Source: [Streptosporangium] indianense (GTDB lineage Bacteria > Actinomycetota > Actinomycetes > Streptomycetales > Streptomycetaceae). Taken from it: 64,000 nt of DNA. The translations under genes were made by a program, and so were the position numbers. The DNA is taken from positions 124,001 to 188,000 of the forward strand of contig NZ_JAKEIO010000001.1 of the NCBI RefSeq assembly GCF_021474405.1. The letters are read 5' to 3'. This document shows, piece after piece, positions 43,211 to 53,646 of this stretch. The notes below the pieces were generated by a model. That model was given only the letters and a program-made list of their open reading frames with translations. It was not told where the DNA came from and made no database searches. Each line of letters begins with the position of its first letter. Within the stretch, counting starts at the first letter, position 1.

Positions 43211-45613
43211 TCACGCCCCGGCGGGCAGGGGCTGTTCCGCCCAGATGGTCTTGCCCGTGGCCGTCTGGCGGCTGCCCCACCGCTCGGCGAGCTGGGCGAC
43301 GAGCAGCAGCCCCCGCCCGCCCTCGTCGAAGACCCGGGCCCGCCGCAGATGCGGTGCGGTGCTGCTGCCGTCGGACACCTCGCAGATGAGGGTCGTGTCG
43401 CGGATCAGCCGCAGCTCGATGGGGGCGCCGCCGTACCGCAGCGCGTTGGTGACCAGCTCGCTGACGATCAGCTCGGTGGCGAACTCCGCCTCCGTCAGGC
43501 CCCATTGGGCCAGCTGCTCGCCGGCCATCTTGCGGGCCCGGGCCACGGCCGCCGGGTCCGGTGGCAGCTGCCAGGTGCGGACCTTCCCGGCGTCGAGCAC
43601 GGCCGTCCGCGCCAGCATCAGCACCACGTCGTCATCGGCGGGCCGTCCGGTCAGCAGCGTGCGCAGCACCTGCTCGCAGGTCTCCTCCAGCCCGTCCGCG
43701 GGGTTGCTCAGGGCCTGGCGCAGCAGGGCGATCCCCACTTCGACGTCGTGGCCGGACGCCTCGATCAGACCGTCGGTGTAGAGGGCGAGCAGACTGTTCT
43801 CCTCGAGTCGGACCTCGGAGGCCTCGAACGGCAGACCGCCCAGGCCCAGCGGCGGACCGGCCGGCAGGTCCAGGAACCGTACGCCGCCGTCGGGCGTGAC
43901 CAGCGCGGGCGGCGGATGCCCGGCGCGGGCCATGGTGCAGCGACGGGACACCGGGTCGTACACGGCGTACAGACAGGTGGCGCCCACCTGCCCCGACGTC
44001 TCCTCCCCGCGCACCTCCGGCCCCTCCTCCCGGTCGAGCCGGATGACGAGGTCGTCGAGCTGGGTGAGCAGCTCGTCGGGGGCGAGGTCGACGTCCGCGA
44101 GCGTCCGTACGGCGGTCCGCAGACGGCCCATCGTCGCCGACGCGTGGATGCCGTGGCCCACCACGTCGCCCACGACCAGGGCCACCCGGGTGCCGGACAG
44201 CGGGATCACGTCGAACCAGTCGCCCCCGATGTCCGCCCCGGCCCCGGTCGGCAGGTAGCGGTAGGCGATGTCCAGCGCCGCCAGGTCCGGAAGCCGCTCG
44301 GGCAGCAGGCTGCGCTGGAGTGCCAGCGCCGTGCGGCGTTCGCGTGTGAAGCGGCGGGCGTTGTCCACGCTCACCGCGGCCCGGGCGACGATGTCCTCCG
44401 CGAGCAGCAGGTCGTCCTCGCTGAACGAGTCCGGGGTCCGGTGGCGCAGGAAGTGCACCAGGCCCAGGGTGACGCCCCGGGCTCGCAGCGGCACCATCAT
44501 CACCGAGTGGATCATGTGCCTGGTCACGGTCTCGGCGCGGGCCGGGGAGGCCTTGAGCCACTCCAGGAGTTCCGGATCCCCCGGCCGGTGCCGGGCGCCC
44601 CGCGCGGCGGCCAGGGTCCGCAGCGGCAGCGTCCCCACCGGGTAGTGGACCGTCCCGCCGACGTCCACCACCGACTCCGGGCAGCCCTCCAGCACCGACT
44701 GCTGTGCGGCTCGCCGCAGCGTGACCGGCGTGTCCGGCGGCAACGGCCACGGCTCGTCGCCCCGGAGCACGGACTCCAGCAGATCCACCGTGACGAAGTC
44801 CGCGAACCCCGCGGTGACGGCCACTTCCGCCATTTCCTCGGCCGTCCGGTGCACGTCGAGGGTGCTCCCGATCCGCAGACTGGCCTCGTTGATCACCGCC
44901 AGCCGGCGCCGGGCCCAGGACTGCTCGGTCGTGTCGAACACGGTCGCGGACATGCCCTGGACCGTGCCGGTCCCGTCCTTCAGCGGGGAGAGAAACATGG
45001 ACCAGGCGTGCGGCCGGACCTCTCCCGGGGCCGTGGCGTACTGCTCGTGGAAGATCATCTCGCCGGTGCGCAGCACTTCCCGCTGGAGGCGGTCGTAGGT
45101 GTCGAAGGGCGGGCTGGGCTCCATCTCCCACAGGGTCAGGCCCTTCATCTCCTCCTCGGAGCGGCCCATCACCTCGCTCATGATGTCGTTGGCGCCCACC
45201 AGCCGGGCGTCCCGGTCGTAGACCGCGACCGGTACGGGCAGTTGGCCGAGCGCGAGGTCCCACAGGGGCGCGTGCCCGCGCTCGGTCCGCACGGGCGGGT
45301 ACACCGGTGCGGTGCCGGTCACCAGCCACAGCCGCCGGCCTTCCGCGTCCAGCAGTGGCGTCCCCTGCACCCGGACCACGATCCGGTCGCCGTCCCGGTG
45401 CCGCAGCGCGACCTCACCGACCCACCGGCGCCCCTCCTCCACCTGCCGCCGCGTGGACTCCGGGAGACCCGCGGCGAGCAGGTCGGTCACGGCCCTGCCC
45501 ACGAGCTCGGCGGGTTCGTAGCCGAGCAGGCGGCGCGCACCGTCGCTCCACACCATGATCGCCCCGGCGGCGTCGACGACGACCGCCAAGTCCTCCGGTA
45601 CGCGTCCGTGCAC
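43211..45613 (-). CDS. PAS-PAS-GAF-SpoIIE PP2C phosphatase with C-terminal HATPase
   Basis: An 800-residue regulator. GTG 45613 follows GGAGG. PAS1 covers about 8-100 (IMVWSDGARRLLGYEPAELVG) and PAS2 about 115-230 (DARLVGANDIMSEVMGRSEEE). A GAF domain spans about 235-420, then the PP2C phosphatase about 440-660 with GGDWFDV (near 463) and GDVVGHG. The RsbW-like HATPase covers about 670-800, with ELVTNALRYG and DEGGRGLLLV. It probably switches a sigma-factor partner-exchange system in response to a PAS/GAF-sensed signal. From the PP2C on it is clearly paralogous to the 20017-22968 protein but has different sensors. No sigma factor or anti-anti-sigma gene is adjacent. Confidence 0.92.
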   Translation of the reverse strand: MHGRVPEDLAVVVDAAGAIMVWSDGARRLLGYEPAELVGRAVTDLLAAGLPESTRRQVEEGRRWVGEVALRHRDGDRIVVRVQGTPLLDAEGRRLWLVTGTAPVYPPVRTERGHAPLWDLALGQLPVPVAVYDRDARLVGANDIMSEVMGRSEEEMKGLTLWEMEPSPPFDTYDRLQREVLRTGEMIFHEQYATAPGEVRPHAWSMFLSPLKDGTGTVQGMSATVFDTTEQSWARRRLAVINEASLRIGSTLDVHRTAEEMAEVAVTAGFADFVTVDLLESVLRGDEPWPLPPDTPVTLRRAAQQSVLEGCPESVVDVGGTVHYPVGTLPLRTLAAARGARHRPGDPELLEWLKASPARAETVTRHMIHSVMMVPLRARGVTLGLVHFLRHRTPDSFSEDDLLLAEDIVARAAVSVDNARRFTRERRTALALQRSLLPERLPDLAALDIAYRYLPTGAGADIGGDWFDVIPLSGTRVALVVGDVVGHGIHASATMGRLRTAVRTLADVDLAPDELLTQLDDLVIRLDREEGPEVRGEETSGQVGATCLYAVYDPVSRRCTMARAGHPPPALVTPDGGVRFLDLPAGPPLGLGGLPFEASEVRLEENSLLALYTDGLIEASGHDVEVGIALLRQALSNPADGLEETCEQVLRTLLTGRPADDDVVLMLARTAVLDAGKVRTWQLPPDPAAVARARKMAGEQLAQWGLTEAEFATELIVSELVTNALRYGGAPIELRLIRDTTLICEVSDGSSTAPHLRRARVFDEGGRGLLLVAQLAERWGSRQTATGKTIWAEQPLPAGA

Positions 45614-45727
45614 GGTGCCTCCGGATGTGCCGCCCCCGTCTGCTCTCCAGTCCCTGCACCGATTGTCCCGCTACCGGCCCACCGCGGCTCGTCTGCCGCC
45701 GGACGCGGCGGTGACCAGTGGGAACGC

Positions 45728-46423
45728 TCAGATTGCCGCGCGGATCGCCCGCTCGAACCCCTCGACGTGCCCCCGGGCGATCCGCGCCGCCCGCTCCGGA
45801 TCGCCCGCGACGATCGCCTCGATCAGCGGCCCGTGCTCCTCGACGTGCCCCGCCATGTCCGGCAGGCGGTCGAGGAACAGGCACCAGATGCGGGTGGCGA
45901 GGTTGTCGTGCCGGACGAGTGTGTCCTCCAGGTACGGGTTGTGCGCGGTGGCGTAGACCGCGCGGTGGACCCGCAGGTCCAGGTGCATCAGCCCGGTGGC
46001 GTCCCGGCCCGAGGCGCTCGCGCCCTCCAGCTCCCGCCCCAGGGCCGTCAGGGCCGCCCGGTCCGCCGTCGTGGCGCGGCGCGCCGCCTGGGCGGCGGCC
46101 AGGGGCTCCAGTTCCTGGCGCACCTCGGAGATGTGGGCGAGGTCGGTGATGTTGACCTCGGTGGCGAAGGTGCCGCGCCGGGGGTAGGTCGTGATCAGAC
46201 GCTCGTACTGGAGCCGCTTCAGAGCCTCGCGCACCGGCGTCCGCCCGACGCCGAGGGACTGGGCCAGCTGCTCCTCGTGGATCGGCGCGCCCGGCCGGAT
46301 CTCGAGCATCACGAGCCGGTCGCGGATGGCGCGGTAGGCGCGCTCGGCGAGGGACAGCTCCTCGCCGCCGGGCTCCGCGCTGTGGGAGTTCCCGCGGGTC
46401 GGCTCGGTCGCCAGCTGCTGCAT
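45728..46423 (-). CDS. GntR-family (FadR/FCD subgroup) regulator, probable controller of the sarcosine operon
   Basis: A 231-residue regulator. The winged-helix domain (about 25-90) holds [20 protein letters not shown], the GntR recognition helix. The C-terminal all-helical FCD domain (about 95-225) has DLRVHRAV, with the Asp and His of the FCD metal/ligand site, and later His residues. It is divergent from glyA (95-bp gap), which contains the palindrome CTGATATATCAG. Repression of the sarcosine operon, released by sarcosine, glycine or a related compound, is the natural inference. Confidence 0.92.
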   Translation of the reverse strand: MQQLATEPTRGNSHSAEPGGEELSLAERAYRAIRDRLVMLEIRPGAPIHEEQLAQSLGVGRTPVREALKRLQYERLITTYPRRGTFATEVNITDLAHISEVRQELEPLAAAQAARRATTADRAALTALGRELEGASASGRDATGLMHLDLRVHRAVYATAHNPYLEDTLVRHDNLATRIWCLFLDRLPDMAGHVEEHGPLIEAIVAGDPERAARIARGHVEGFERAIRAAI

Positions 46424-46433
46424 GAATGCCCCC

Positions 46434-46462
46434 TTGACCTGTCCGGCGAGCTCCCATACCGT
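46434..46462 (+). promoter_or_regulatory. Promoter of the glyA-sox-purU operon
   Basis: TTGACC (46434-46439) and TACCGT (46457-46462) are separated by exactly 17 bp, a very good match to the vegetative Streptomyces consensus. Transcription should begin near 46469, about 50 bp before the glyA ATG and just ahead of the palindromic operator at 46473. Confidence 0.7.
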
Positions 46463-46472
46463 ACCGCAGAGT

Positions 46473-46484
46473 CTGATATATCAG
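46473..46484. promoter_or_regulatory. GntR/FadR-type operator
   Basis: CTGATATATCAG is a perfect 12-bp palindrome in very GC-rich surroundings. It lies from about +4 to +15 of the predicted glyA transcript, so a bound dimer would block initiation. The AT-rich palindromic style (TGATATATCA) is typical of FadR/VanR-subgroup sites, and the regulator gene is divergent at 45728-46423. Confidence 0.7.
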
Positions 46485-46518
46485 TCGCGCATCAGTTGGC
46501 TCCCAGGATGGTGCACCT

Positions 46519-47817
46519 ATGGCAACCAACCCGTCGACCAGCACACTCGCCTCCCCCCTCGCCCTGACGCTCAGCGAACTGGACCCGGACGTCGCCACCG
46601 CCGTGCGGGCCGAACTGCACCGCCAGCAGTCGACGCTGGAGATGATCGCCTCGGAGAACTTCGCGCCGGCCGCCGTGCTGGAGGCCCAGGGCTCCGTCCT
46701 CACCAACAAGTACGCCGAGGGCTACCCGGGCCGCCGCTACTACGGCGGCTGCGCACACGTCGACGTCGTCGAGCGGCTGGCCGTCGACCGGGTGAAGGAA
46801 CTGTTCGGCGCCGAGGCCGCAAACGTCCAGCCGCACTCGGGGGCGCAGGCCAACGCCGCCGCGATGTTCGCCCTGCTCCGGCCGGGCGACACGATCCTCG
46901 GCCTCGACCTGGCGCACGGCGGCCACCTGACCCACGGCATGCGGCTCAACTACTCCGGCACGCTGTACGACGTCGTGCCCTACCACGTGCGCGAGTCCGA
47001 CCTGCGCGTCGACATGGAGGAGGTCGAGCGGCTCGCCCTCGCGCACCGGCCGAAGATGATCGTCGCCGGCTGGTCGGCCCACCCGCGGCAGCTGGACTTC
47101 GCGGCGTTCCGGCGGATCGCCGACGCGGTGGGCGCGTACCTCCTGGTCGACATGGCCCACTTCGCCGGGCTGGTCGCCGCCGGACTCCACCCGAACCCGG
47201 TGCCGTACGCCGACGTCGTCACGACCACCACCCACAAGACCCTCGGCGGACCCCGCGGCGGGGTGATCCTCAGCCGGGCCACCCTCGCCAAGAAGATCGA
47301 CTCCGCCGTCTTCCCCGGCCAGCAGGGCGGGCCGCTCCAGCACGTGATCGCGGCGAAGGCGGTGGCGTTCAAGGTGGCGGCGGGGGAGGAGTTCAGGGAA
47401 CGCCAGCAGCGCACCCTGCACGGCGCCCGCATCCTCGCCGGACGGCTGCTGGCCGACGACGTCGCCGAGGCCGGCATCACCGTCCTGACCGGCGGCACCG
47501 AGGTCCACCTGGTCCTCGTCGACCTGCGGCACTCCGCGCTCGACGGGCGGCAGGCCGAGGACCGGCTGCACCGCCTCGGCATCACCGTCAACCGCAACGC
47601 CGTGCCGTTCGACCCGCGCCCGCCCATGGTGTCGTCGGGCCTGCGCATCGGCACCCCGGCCCTGGCCACCCGCGGCTTCGGCGCGACGGAGTTCCGGGAG
47701 GTCGCCGACATCATCGCCGAGGCTCTCAAGGGCGAACGGCCGGACGACGAATTGCGCGCGCGGGTCGACAAGCTCGCCGCCGCCTTCCCCCTCTACCCGG
47801 ACGGAGCCCCGGCATGA
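46519..47817 (+). CDS. glyA: Serine hydroxymethyltransferase of the sarcosine operon
   Basis: A 432-residue PLP enzyme converting glycine plus 5,10-methylene-THF to serine and THF. The PLP lysine is in [13 protein letters not shown] near residue 240. [18 protein letters not shown] near 36-53 and [14 protein letters not shown] near 59-72 are the folate/PLP signature regions, and [25 protein letters not shown] (partly quoted) carries the PLP-binding Asp. ATG 46519 is the first after the promoter. Its product serine would drain the glycine made by sarcosine oxidase. The TGA overlaps the soxB ATG (ATGA). The genome surely has another housekeeping glyA; this one is catabolic by context. Confidence 0.93.
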   Translation: MATNPSTSTLASPLALTLSELDPDVATAVRAELHRQQSTLEMIASENFAPAAVLEAQGSVLTNKYAEGYPGRRYYGGCAHVDVVERLAVDRVKELFGAEAANVQPHSGAQANAAAMFALLRPGDTILGLDLAHGGHLTHGMRLNYSGTLYDVVPYHVRESDLRVDMEEVERLALAHRPKMIVAGWSAHPRQLDFAAFRRIADAVGAYLLVDMAHFAGLVAAGLHPNPVPYADVVTTTTHKTLGGPRGGVILSRATLAKKIDSAVFPGQQGGPLQHVIAAKAVAFKVAAGEEFRERQQRTLHGARILAGRLLADDVAEAGITVLTGGTEVHLVLVDLRHSALDGRQAEDRLHRLGITVNRNAVPFDPRPPMVSSGLRIGTPALATRGFGATEFREVADIIAEALKGERPDDELRARVDKLAAAFPLYPDGAPA

Positions 47818-49034
47818 CCGCCCGACCGCTCCCCGAGCACCCGGACTTCCTCTGGCGCAACCCCGAGCCGCGCTCCTCCTACGACGTCGTCATCGTCGGC
47901 GCCGGCGGCCACGGCCTGGCCACCGCCTACTACCTCGCCGAGAACCACGGCATCACCGACGTCGCCGTCCTGGAGAAGGGCTGGCTGGCGGGCGGCAACA
48001 TGGCCCGCAACACCACGATCATCCGCTCCAACTACCTCTGGGACGAGAGCGCCGCGATCTACGAGCACGCGCTCAAGCTGTGGGAGCGGCTCCCCGAGGA
48101 GCTCGACTACGACTTCCTGTTCAGCCAGCGCGGCGTCCTCAATCTCGCCCACACCCTCCAGGACGTCCGCGAGGGCATGCGCCGGGCGAACGCCAACCGC
48201 CTCAACGGAGTCGACGCCGAGTGGCTCGAACCGGACCAGGTCGCCAAGGTCTGCCCCATCCTCAACGTCTCGCCCCGCACCCGTCACCCCGTCCTCGGCG
48301 CCACTTTCCAGCCCCGGGCCGGCATCGCCAAGCACGACCACGTCGCCTGGGCCCTGGCCCGCCGCGCCGACCACCTGGGCGTGGACCTGATCCAGGGTTG
48401 CGAGGTCACCGGCTTCCTCAAGGACGGCGACCGGGTTGTGGGCGTCGACACCAACCGGGGGCGTATCCACGCGGGCCGGGTCGGGCTCGCCGCAGCCGGG
48501 CACAGCAGCGTGCTGGCCGAACGGGCGGGCGTACGACTGCCGGTGCAGTCCCATCCCCTCCAGGCCCTGGTCTCGGAGCTGCACGAGCCGGTGCATCCCA
48601 CGGTCGTCATGTCCAACCACGTGCACGTCTACGTGTCCCAGGCGCACAAGGGCGAGCTGGTGATGGGCGCGGGCGTCGACTCCTACAACGGCTATGGGCA
48701 GCGTGGCTCGTTCCACGTCATCGAACGGCAGATGGCCGCCGCCGTCGAGCTGTTCCCCGTCTTCGCACGGGCGCACGTACTGCGTACCTGGGGCGGCATC
48801 GTCGACGTCACCCCGGACGCCTCGCCGATCATCGGCCGCACGCCGGTGGAGGGGCTGTACGTCAACTGCGGCTGGGGGACCGGCGGTTTCAAGGCCACCC
48901 CCGCCGCCGGCTGGACGTTCGCACACACCATCGCCACGGGCGAACCGCATCCGCTGAACGCGCCCTTCGCCCTCGAACGTTTCACCACGGGCGCCCTGAT
49001 CGACGAACACGGCGCGGCGGCCGTGGCCCACTGA
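47814..49034 (+). CDS. soxB: Heterotetrameric sarcosine oxidase, beta subunit
   Basis: A 406-residue flavoprotein. The N-terminus [23 protein letters not shown] (about 19-41, partly quoted) gives the FAD GxGxx[19 protein letters not shown] near 60 is the signature of sarcosine oxidase beta. In the heterotetramer this subunit binds non-covalent FAD and the covalently attached FMN (through a His), and is where sarcosine is oxidised. [18 protein letters not shown] near 330 and [14 protein letters not shown] near 352 complete the DAO fold. Translationally coupled to glyA by a 4-bp overlap and followed by soxD. Confidence 0.95.
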   Translation: MTARPLPEHPDFLWRNPEPRSSYDVVIVGAGGHGLATAYYLAENHGITDVAVLEKGWLAGGNMARNTTIIRSNYLWDESAAIYEHALKLWERLPEELDYDFLFSQRGVLNLAHTLQDVREGMRRANANRLNGVDAEWLEPDQVAKVCPILNVSPRTRHPVLGATFQPRAGIAKHDHVAWALARRADHLGVDLIQGCEVTGFLKDGDRVVGVDTNRGRIHAGRVGLAAAGHSSVLAERAGVRLPVQSHPLQALVSELHEPVHPTVVMSNHVHVYVSQAHKGELVMGAGVDSYNGYGQRGSFHVIERQMAAAVELFPVFARAHVLRTWGGIVDVTPDASPIIGRTPVEGLYVNCGWGTGGFKATPAAGWTFAHTIATGEPHPLNAPFALERFTTGALIDEHGAAAVAH

Positions 49035-49047
49035 GGAGGACACCACC

Positions 49048-49329
49048 GTGCTGCTGATCACCTGCCCGTGGTGCGGGCCGCGGGACGAGACCGAGTACCA
49101 CTACGGCGGACAGGCCCACGTCCCCCACCCCGAGACCCCGGCCGACCTCACCGACGAGCAGTGGGCCGCGTACGTCTTCTACCGCGACAACCCCAAGGGC
49201 CCCTTCGCCGAACGCTGGATGCACGGCACCGGCTGCCGCCGCTGGTTCAACGTCCTGCGCGACACCGCCACCCACGAGGTGCTGACCACCTACCGCCTCG
49301 ACGAACCGCGCCCCGGAGGGACTCGATGA
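49048..49329 (+). CDS. soxD: Sarcosine oxidase, delta subunit
   Basis: A 93-residue zinc-binding subunit, normal length. It starts [26 protein letters not shown] gives two Cys ligands, and a His plus [12 protein letters not shown] near 64 complete the pattern known for delta subunits. GTG 49048 follows GAGGA. It stabilises the tetramer and has no catalytic role. Its stop overlaps the soxA ATG by 4 bp. Confidence 0.95.
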   Translation: MLLITCPWCGPRDETEYHYGGQAHVPHPETPADLTDEQWAAYVFYRDNPKGPFAERWMHGTGCRRWFNVLRDTATHEVLTTYRLDEPRPGGTR

Positions 49330-52166
49330 CCGAGCAGCGCTTCCGGCTCCCGCAGGGGGGCCGCCTCGACCGTGGCACCGTGCTGCGCTTCACCCTCGAC
49401 GGACGGGAGCTGACCGGGCACCCCGGCGACACCCTCGCCTCCGCGATGCTGGCGAACGGCATCGCCGAGGTCGCCCCGTCGCTCTACCGCGGCCGCCCGC
49501 GCGGCATCATCGCCGCGGGCGTCGAGGAGCCCAACGCGCTCGTCCGGCTGGACGGCCCCTGTGCGGAGGGCATGCTCCCGGCCACGGCCGTGGAGCTGTA
49601 CGACGGCCTGTCCGCCACCACGCTGTCCGGGATGGGCCGCCTCGACCCGGTGCCCGACCCCGCCGTCTACGACAAGAAGTACGTCCACACCGACGTCCTG
49701 GTCGTCGGCGCGGGACCGGCGGGGCTCTCGGCGGCCGCCGCGGCCGCCGGTTCCGGCGCCCGGGTGATCCTCCTCGACGACCGGCCCCAGCCCGGCGGTC
49801 CGCTGTTCCAGTACAGCGCGTGGGTCGCCGACGTCCGGGCGGTGCTGGACGCCGCGCCCGAGGTCGTCGTCCTGCCCCGCACCACGGCCTTCGGCTCCTA
49901 CGACGACAACTATGTGCTCGCCCTCCAGCACCGCACCGACCACCTGGGAGCCGCCGCCCCCGCGGGGGTCTCACGCCAGCGGCTCTGGCACATCCGCGCC
50001 CGCCGGGTGGTGCTGGCGACCGGCGCGCACGAGCGTCCGCTGGTCTTCTCCGGCAACGACCGGCCCGGGGTGATGCTCTCCTCGGCCGTACGGACGTACC
50101 TCGACCACTACGCCGTGGCACCCGGTTCGCGGGCCGTGGTGAGCACGACCAACGACAGCGCCTACGACACGGTCGTCGCTCTGCACGCCAGCGGGATCGA
50201 CGTCGCCGCCGTCGTCGACGCCCGGGCCCAACGGTCCCACCGGGCCGCCGAGGTGGCCGGGGCGACGGGGGTGCCGGTGCTGACCGGCAGCGCGGTCGTC
50301 GACACGGCGGGGCCCGGCCGGCTCACCGGTGTCACCGTGCATGCCCTCGACACCGAGGGCCGACTCGTCGGCGAGCGGCGGAGGTTCGACTGCGATCTGC
50401 TCGCCGTCTCCGGCGGGTGGAGCCCGGTGGTGCACCTGCACAGCCAGCGGCAGGGCCGGCTGCGCTGGGACGAGGAACTGGTCGCCTTCGTGCCCGACGG
50501 CGCCGTGCGCGGCCAGCAGGTCGTCGGTGCGGCGCGCGGGACGTACGACCCCGACGGCTGCCGTGCCGAAGGGGCGAGGGCGGGCGCGCTGGCGGCGACG
50601 GAGGCCGGGTTCCCGGTCGCCGTGCCGGCCGAGCACACGCGGCTCCCCGCCGCCCCGACCCGTGCGCTGTGGCTGGTCCCCGCCCCCGACGGCGAACCCG
50701 GCACCTGGGACGACCACTTCGTCGACCTCCAGCGCGACGTCACCGTCGCCGACGTCCACCGGTCCACCGGCGCCGGTATGCGCGGCGTCGAGCACGTCAA
50801 GCGCTACACCTCCCTCGGCACCGCGAACGACCAGGGCAAGACCTCGGGCGTCAACGCCATCGGCGTCATCGCCGAGATGCTCTGCGGTTCACCGGGCGAG
50901 ATCGGCACCACGGCCTACCGGGCTCCGTACACGCCGGTCGCCTTCGCCGCCCTGGCCGGCCGGGAGCGCGGCGACCTGTTCGACCCGGAGCGCACCACTC
51001 CCTTGCACAGCTGGCACGTGGCGCACGGCGCGGAGTTCGAGAACGTCGGGCAGTGGAAGCGTCCCCGGTACTACCCGCGGCCCGGTGAGGACATGGACGC
51101 CGCCGTGGCCCGCGAGTGCCGAGCGGCCCGCGAGGGCGTGGCCTTCATGGACGCCTCCACTCTCGGCAAGATCGAGATCCGGGGCGCGGACGCGGGCGAG
51201 TTCCTCAACCGGATCTACACCAACGCCTTCAAGAAGCTGAAACCCGGCACGGCCCGCTACGGCGTCATGTGCCGGCCGGACGGCATGATCTTCGACGACG
51301 GTGTGACACTGCGGCTCGACGACGACCGCTACTTCATGACCACCACGACCGGGGGCGCCGCCGGGGTCCTGGACTGGCTGGAGGAGTGGCTCCAGACGGA
51401 GTGGCCCGAACTCGACGTCCACTGCACCTCCGTGACCGAGCAGTGGTCGACGGTCGCCGTGGTCGGTCCCCGGTCCCGCGAGGTCGTCGCCCGGCTCGCA
51501 CCCGACGTCGACCTGTCCGCCGAGGCGTTCCCCTTCATGGCCTTCCGCGAGACCACCCTGGCCTGCGGTGTCCCGGCCCGCATCTGCCGGATCTCCTTCT
51601 CCGGCGAACTGGCCTACGAGATCAACGTCTCGGGGTGGTACGGCCTGGCCGTCTGGGAACGGGTGCACGAGGCCGGGCGGCCGTACGGCATCACCCCGTA
51701 CGGCACCGAGACCATGCACGTGCTGCGGGCCGAGAAGGGCTACATCATCGTCGGGCAGGACACCGACGGCACCGTCACCCCGCAGGACGCGGGCATGTCC
51801 TGGGTGGTCTCCCGGCAGAAGGACTTCATCGGCAAGCGGTCCTTCTCCCGCGCCGACACCGCCCGCACCGACCGCAGGCACCTGGTCGGCCTGCTGCCGC
51901 ACGACCGCACGACCCGGCTGCCCGAGGGCACCCAACTTGTGGCCCCGGACGTCTCCCTGGAGACCGTGCCGGTGCCGATGCTGGGCCACGTCACCTCCAG
52001 CTACCACAGCCAGGCACTCGGCAGACCCTTCGCCCTCGCCCTCGTCGCCGGCGGTCGGGACAGGATCGGCGAGACCCTGCTCGCCCCGGTGGGCGAGGAC
52101 CTCGTGCCCGTTGAGGTGGCCGACTGCGTCCTGTACGACCCCGAAGGGACCAAGCGAGATGGCTGA
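49326..52166 (+). CDS. soxA: Sarcosine oxidase, alpha subunit
   Basis: A 946-residue subunit. The N-terminus ([18 protein letters not shown], about 30-47) is the ferredoxin-like start without the iron-sulfur cysteines. [19 protein letters not shown] near 122 binds NAD, and [22 protein letters not shown] is near 230. The C-terminal 370 residues form a T-protein-like aminomethyltransferase domain ([45 protein letters not shown]) that binds THF and captures the one-carbon unit as methylene-THF. The start is set by the ATGA overlap with soxD; the frame is open further upstream but overlaps soxD. Confidence 0.95.
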   Translation: MTEQRFRLPQGGRLDRGTVLRFTLDGRELTGHPGDTLASAMLANGIAEVAPSLYRGRPRGIIAAGVEEPNALVRLDGPCAEGMLPATAVELYDGLSATTLSGMGRLDPVPDPAVYDKKYVHTDVLVVGAGPAGLSAAAAAAGSGARVILLDDRPQPGGPLFQYSAWVADVRAVLDAAPEVVVLPRTTAFGSYDDNYVLALQHRTDHLGAAAPAGVSRQRLWHIRARRVVLATGAHERPLVFSGNDRPGVMLSSAVRTYLDHYAVAPGSRAVVSTTNDSAYDTVVALHASGIDVAAVVDARAQRSHRAAEVAGATGVPVLTGSAVVDTAGPGRLTGVTVHALDTEGRLVGERRRFDCDLLAVSGGWSPVVHLHSQRQGRLRWDEELVAFVPDGAVRGQQVVGAARGTYDPDGCRAEGARAGALAATEAGFPVAVPAEHTRLPAAPTRALWLVPAPDGEPGTWDDHFVDLQRDVTVADVHRSTGAGMRGVEHVKRYTSLGTANDQGKTSGVNAIGVIAEMLCGSPGEIGTTAYRAPYTPVAFAALAGRERGDLFDPERTTPLHSWHVAHGAEFENVGQWKRPRYYPRPGEDMDAAVARECRAAREGVAFMDASTLGKIEIRGADAGEFLNRIYTNAFKKLKPGTARYGVMCRPDGMIFDDGVTLRLDDDRYFMTTTTGGAAGVLDWLEEWLQTEWPELDVHCTSVTEQWSTVAVVGPRSREVVARLAPDVDLSAEAFPFMAFRETTLACGVPARICRISFSGELAYEINVSGWYGLAVWERVHEAGRPYGITPYGTETMHVLRAEKGYIIVGQDTDGTVTPQDAGMSWVVSRQKDFIGKRSFSRADTARTDRRHLVGLLPHDRTTRLPEGTQLVAPDVSLETVPVPMLGHVTSSYHSQALGRPFALALVAGGRDRIGETLLAPVGEDLVPVEVADCVLYDPEGTKRDG

Positions 52167-52761
52167 CACCGGTATCGCCGCACTGCGCAACAGCCCAGCG
52201 GCCCACCTGGCGGAGCGGATGCGTGCCGCCACCGTCACCGGCGCCCGGGGCGTCACCCTGACGGAACTGCCGTTCCTCACCATGCTGAACCTGCGCGTCG
52301 ACCCCGGCTCCGAAGCGGCCGCCCGCATGGAGACGGCCCTGGGGGCGCCGCTCCCGTGCCGGTGCGGCGACACCACCGCCTCCGGTGACCGCACGGCCGT
52401 CTGGCTGGGCCCCGACGAGTGGCTAGTGCTCTCCCGGTCCGACGAGGCCCCCGCGCTGCGGGAGGCGCTGGGGCAGGCCCCCGGGTCGGTCGTCGACGTC
52501 TCCGCGAACCGCACGACGCTGGAACTGAGCGGACCGTCCGCCCGGCAGGTCCTGGAGAAGGGCTGCCCGCTGGACCTGCACCCCCGGGTCTTCGGCCCGG
52601 GCCGGGCGGTGTCGACCACGGTGGGCCCCGTCGCCGTACTGCTCTGGCAGACCGACGACGCGCCGACGTACCGTCTGTTGCCCCGCTCCTCGTTCGCCGA
52701 CTACCTGGCGCGCTGGGTCATGGACGCGATGGGCGAGTTCGGCGCACCGGAGGTGCCGTGA
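52159..52761 (+). CDS. soxG: Sarcosine oxidase, gamma subunit
   Basis: A 200-residue subunit related to the T-protein fold. [18 protein letters not shown] near 34-51, WLGPDEWLV near 89, and [29 protein letters not shown] (about 115-142, partly quoted) are typical of SoxG. It is needed for assembly and covalent flavinylation of the complex in characterised systems. It overlaps soxA by 8 bp and purU by 1 bp. Confidence 0.93.
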   Translation: MADTGIAALRNSPAAHLAERMRAATVTGARGVTLTELPFLTMLNLRVDPGSEAAARMETALGAPLPCRCGDTTASGDRTAVWLGPDEWLVLSRSDEAPALREALGQAPGSVVDVSANRTTLELSGPSARQVLEKGCPLDLHPRVFGPGRAVSTTVGPVAVLLWQTDDAPTYRLLPRSSFADYLARWVMDAMGEFGAPEVP

Positions 52762-53618
52762 TGCAGACGCCCGAGTACGTCCTCACCCTGGACTGCCCCG
52801 AGGCGCCCGGGATCGTCGCCGCCGTCTCGCGGTTCCTGCTCGACCACGGCAGCGACATCCTCGACAACCACCAGTTCGGTGACCGCAGGGACGGTCACTT
52901 CTTCATGCGGGTGCGCTTCGCGGCCCCCGGCCGCGAGGACACCGCGGAGCTGCTCCGGCGTGCTTTCGCCGCGGTGGCCACGCCGTTCGCGATGCGCTGG
53001 CACCTCGAACCGGCCGGTACCCGGCACCGCGTGCTCATCATGGTGTCCCGCTACGACCACTGCCTCAACGACCTGCTCTTCCGTACCCGCAGCGGGGACC
53101 TGCCCATCGACGTGGTCGCAGTGGTGTCCAACCACCGCGACCACGAGGCACTGGTCACCTGGCACGGCATCCCGTTCTTCCACGTGCCGGTCACCGCGGC
53201 GACCAAGCCGGAGGCCGAGGCCCGGCTGCTCGGCGTCGTCGACCGGTTCGATGTCGACCTGGTCGTGCTCGCCCGCTACATGCAGGTGCTCTCCGACGAC
53301 CTGTGCACCCGGCTCCCCGGCCGGGTGATCAACATCCACCACTCGTTCCTGCCGAGCTTCAAAGGAGCCAAGCCCTACCACCAGGCCCACGAACGCGGCG
53401 TCAAACTCGTCGGCGCGACGGCCCATTACGTCACCGCCGACCTCGACGAGGGCCCGATCATCGCCCAGGAGGTCATCGACGTCGACCACAGCCACACGCC
53501 CGAGGACCTCGCCGCCATCGGCCGCGACGCGGAGTCGGCGGCCCTGGCGCGGGCGGTGCGCTGGCACTGCGAAGGCCGGGTGTTCGTCCAGGGCAGACGC
53601 ACGGTCATCCTGCGCTGA
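52761..53618 (+). CDS. purU: Formyltetrahydrofolate deformylase
   Basis: A 285-residue enzyme hydrolysing 10-formyl-THF to formate and THF. An N-terminal ACT domain (YVLTLDCPEAPGIVAAVSRFL, about 6-26, partly quoted) senses the Met/Gly balance in E. coli PurU. The C-terminal formyltransferase fold has the catalytic triad region INIHHSFLPSFKGAKPYHQA (Asn, His) near 193-212 and the Asp in TADLDEGPIIAQE near 230. ATG 52761 shares one base with the soxG stop and follows GGAGG. Its presence at the end of the operon fits a need to recycle THF during sarcosine use. Confidence 0.95.
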   Translation: MQTPEYVLTLDCPEAPGIVAAVSRFLLDHGSDILDNHQFGDRRDGHFFMRVRFAAPGREDTAELLRRAFAAVATPFAMRWHLEPAGTRHRVLIMVSRYDHCLNDLLFRTRSGDLPIDVVAVVSNHRDHEALVTWHGIPFFHVPVTAATKPEAEARLLGVVDRFDVDLVVLARYMQVLSDDLCTRLPGRVINIHHSFLPSFKGAKPYHQAHERGVKLVGATAHYVTADLDEGPIIAQEVIDVDHSHTPEDLAAIGRDAESAALARAVRWHCEGRVFVQGRRTVILR

Positions 53619-53646
53619 GGCCAGGCCCGTCGACGGATCGGGTCCG

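Noticed and set aside
43349..46567. Plus-strand open frame of over 1000 codons
   Set aside because: Shadow of the PAS-GAF-SpoIIE gene and the GntR gene on the opposite strand.
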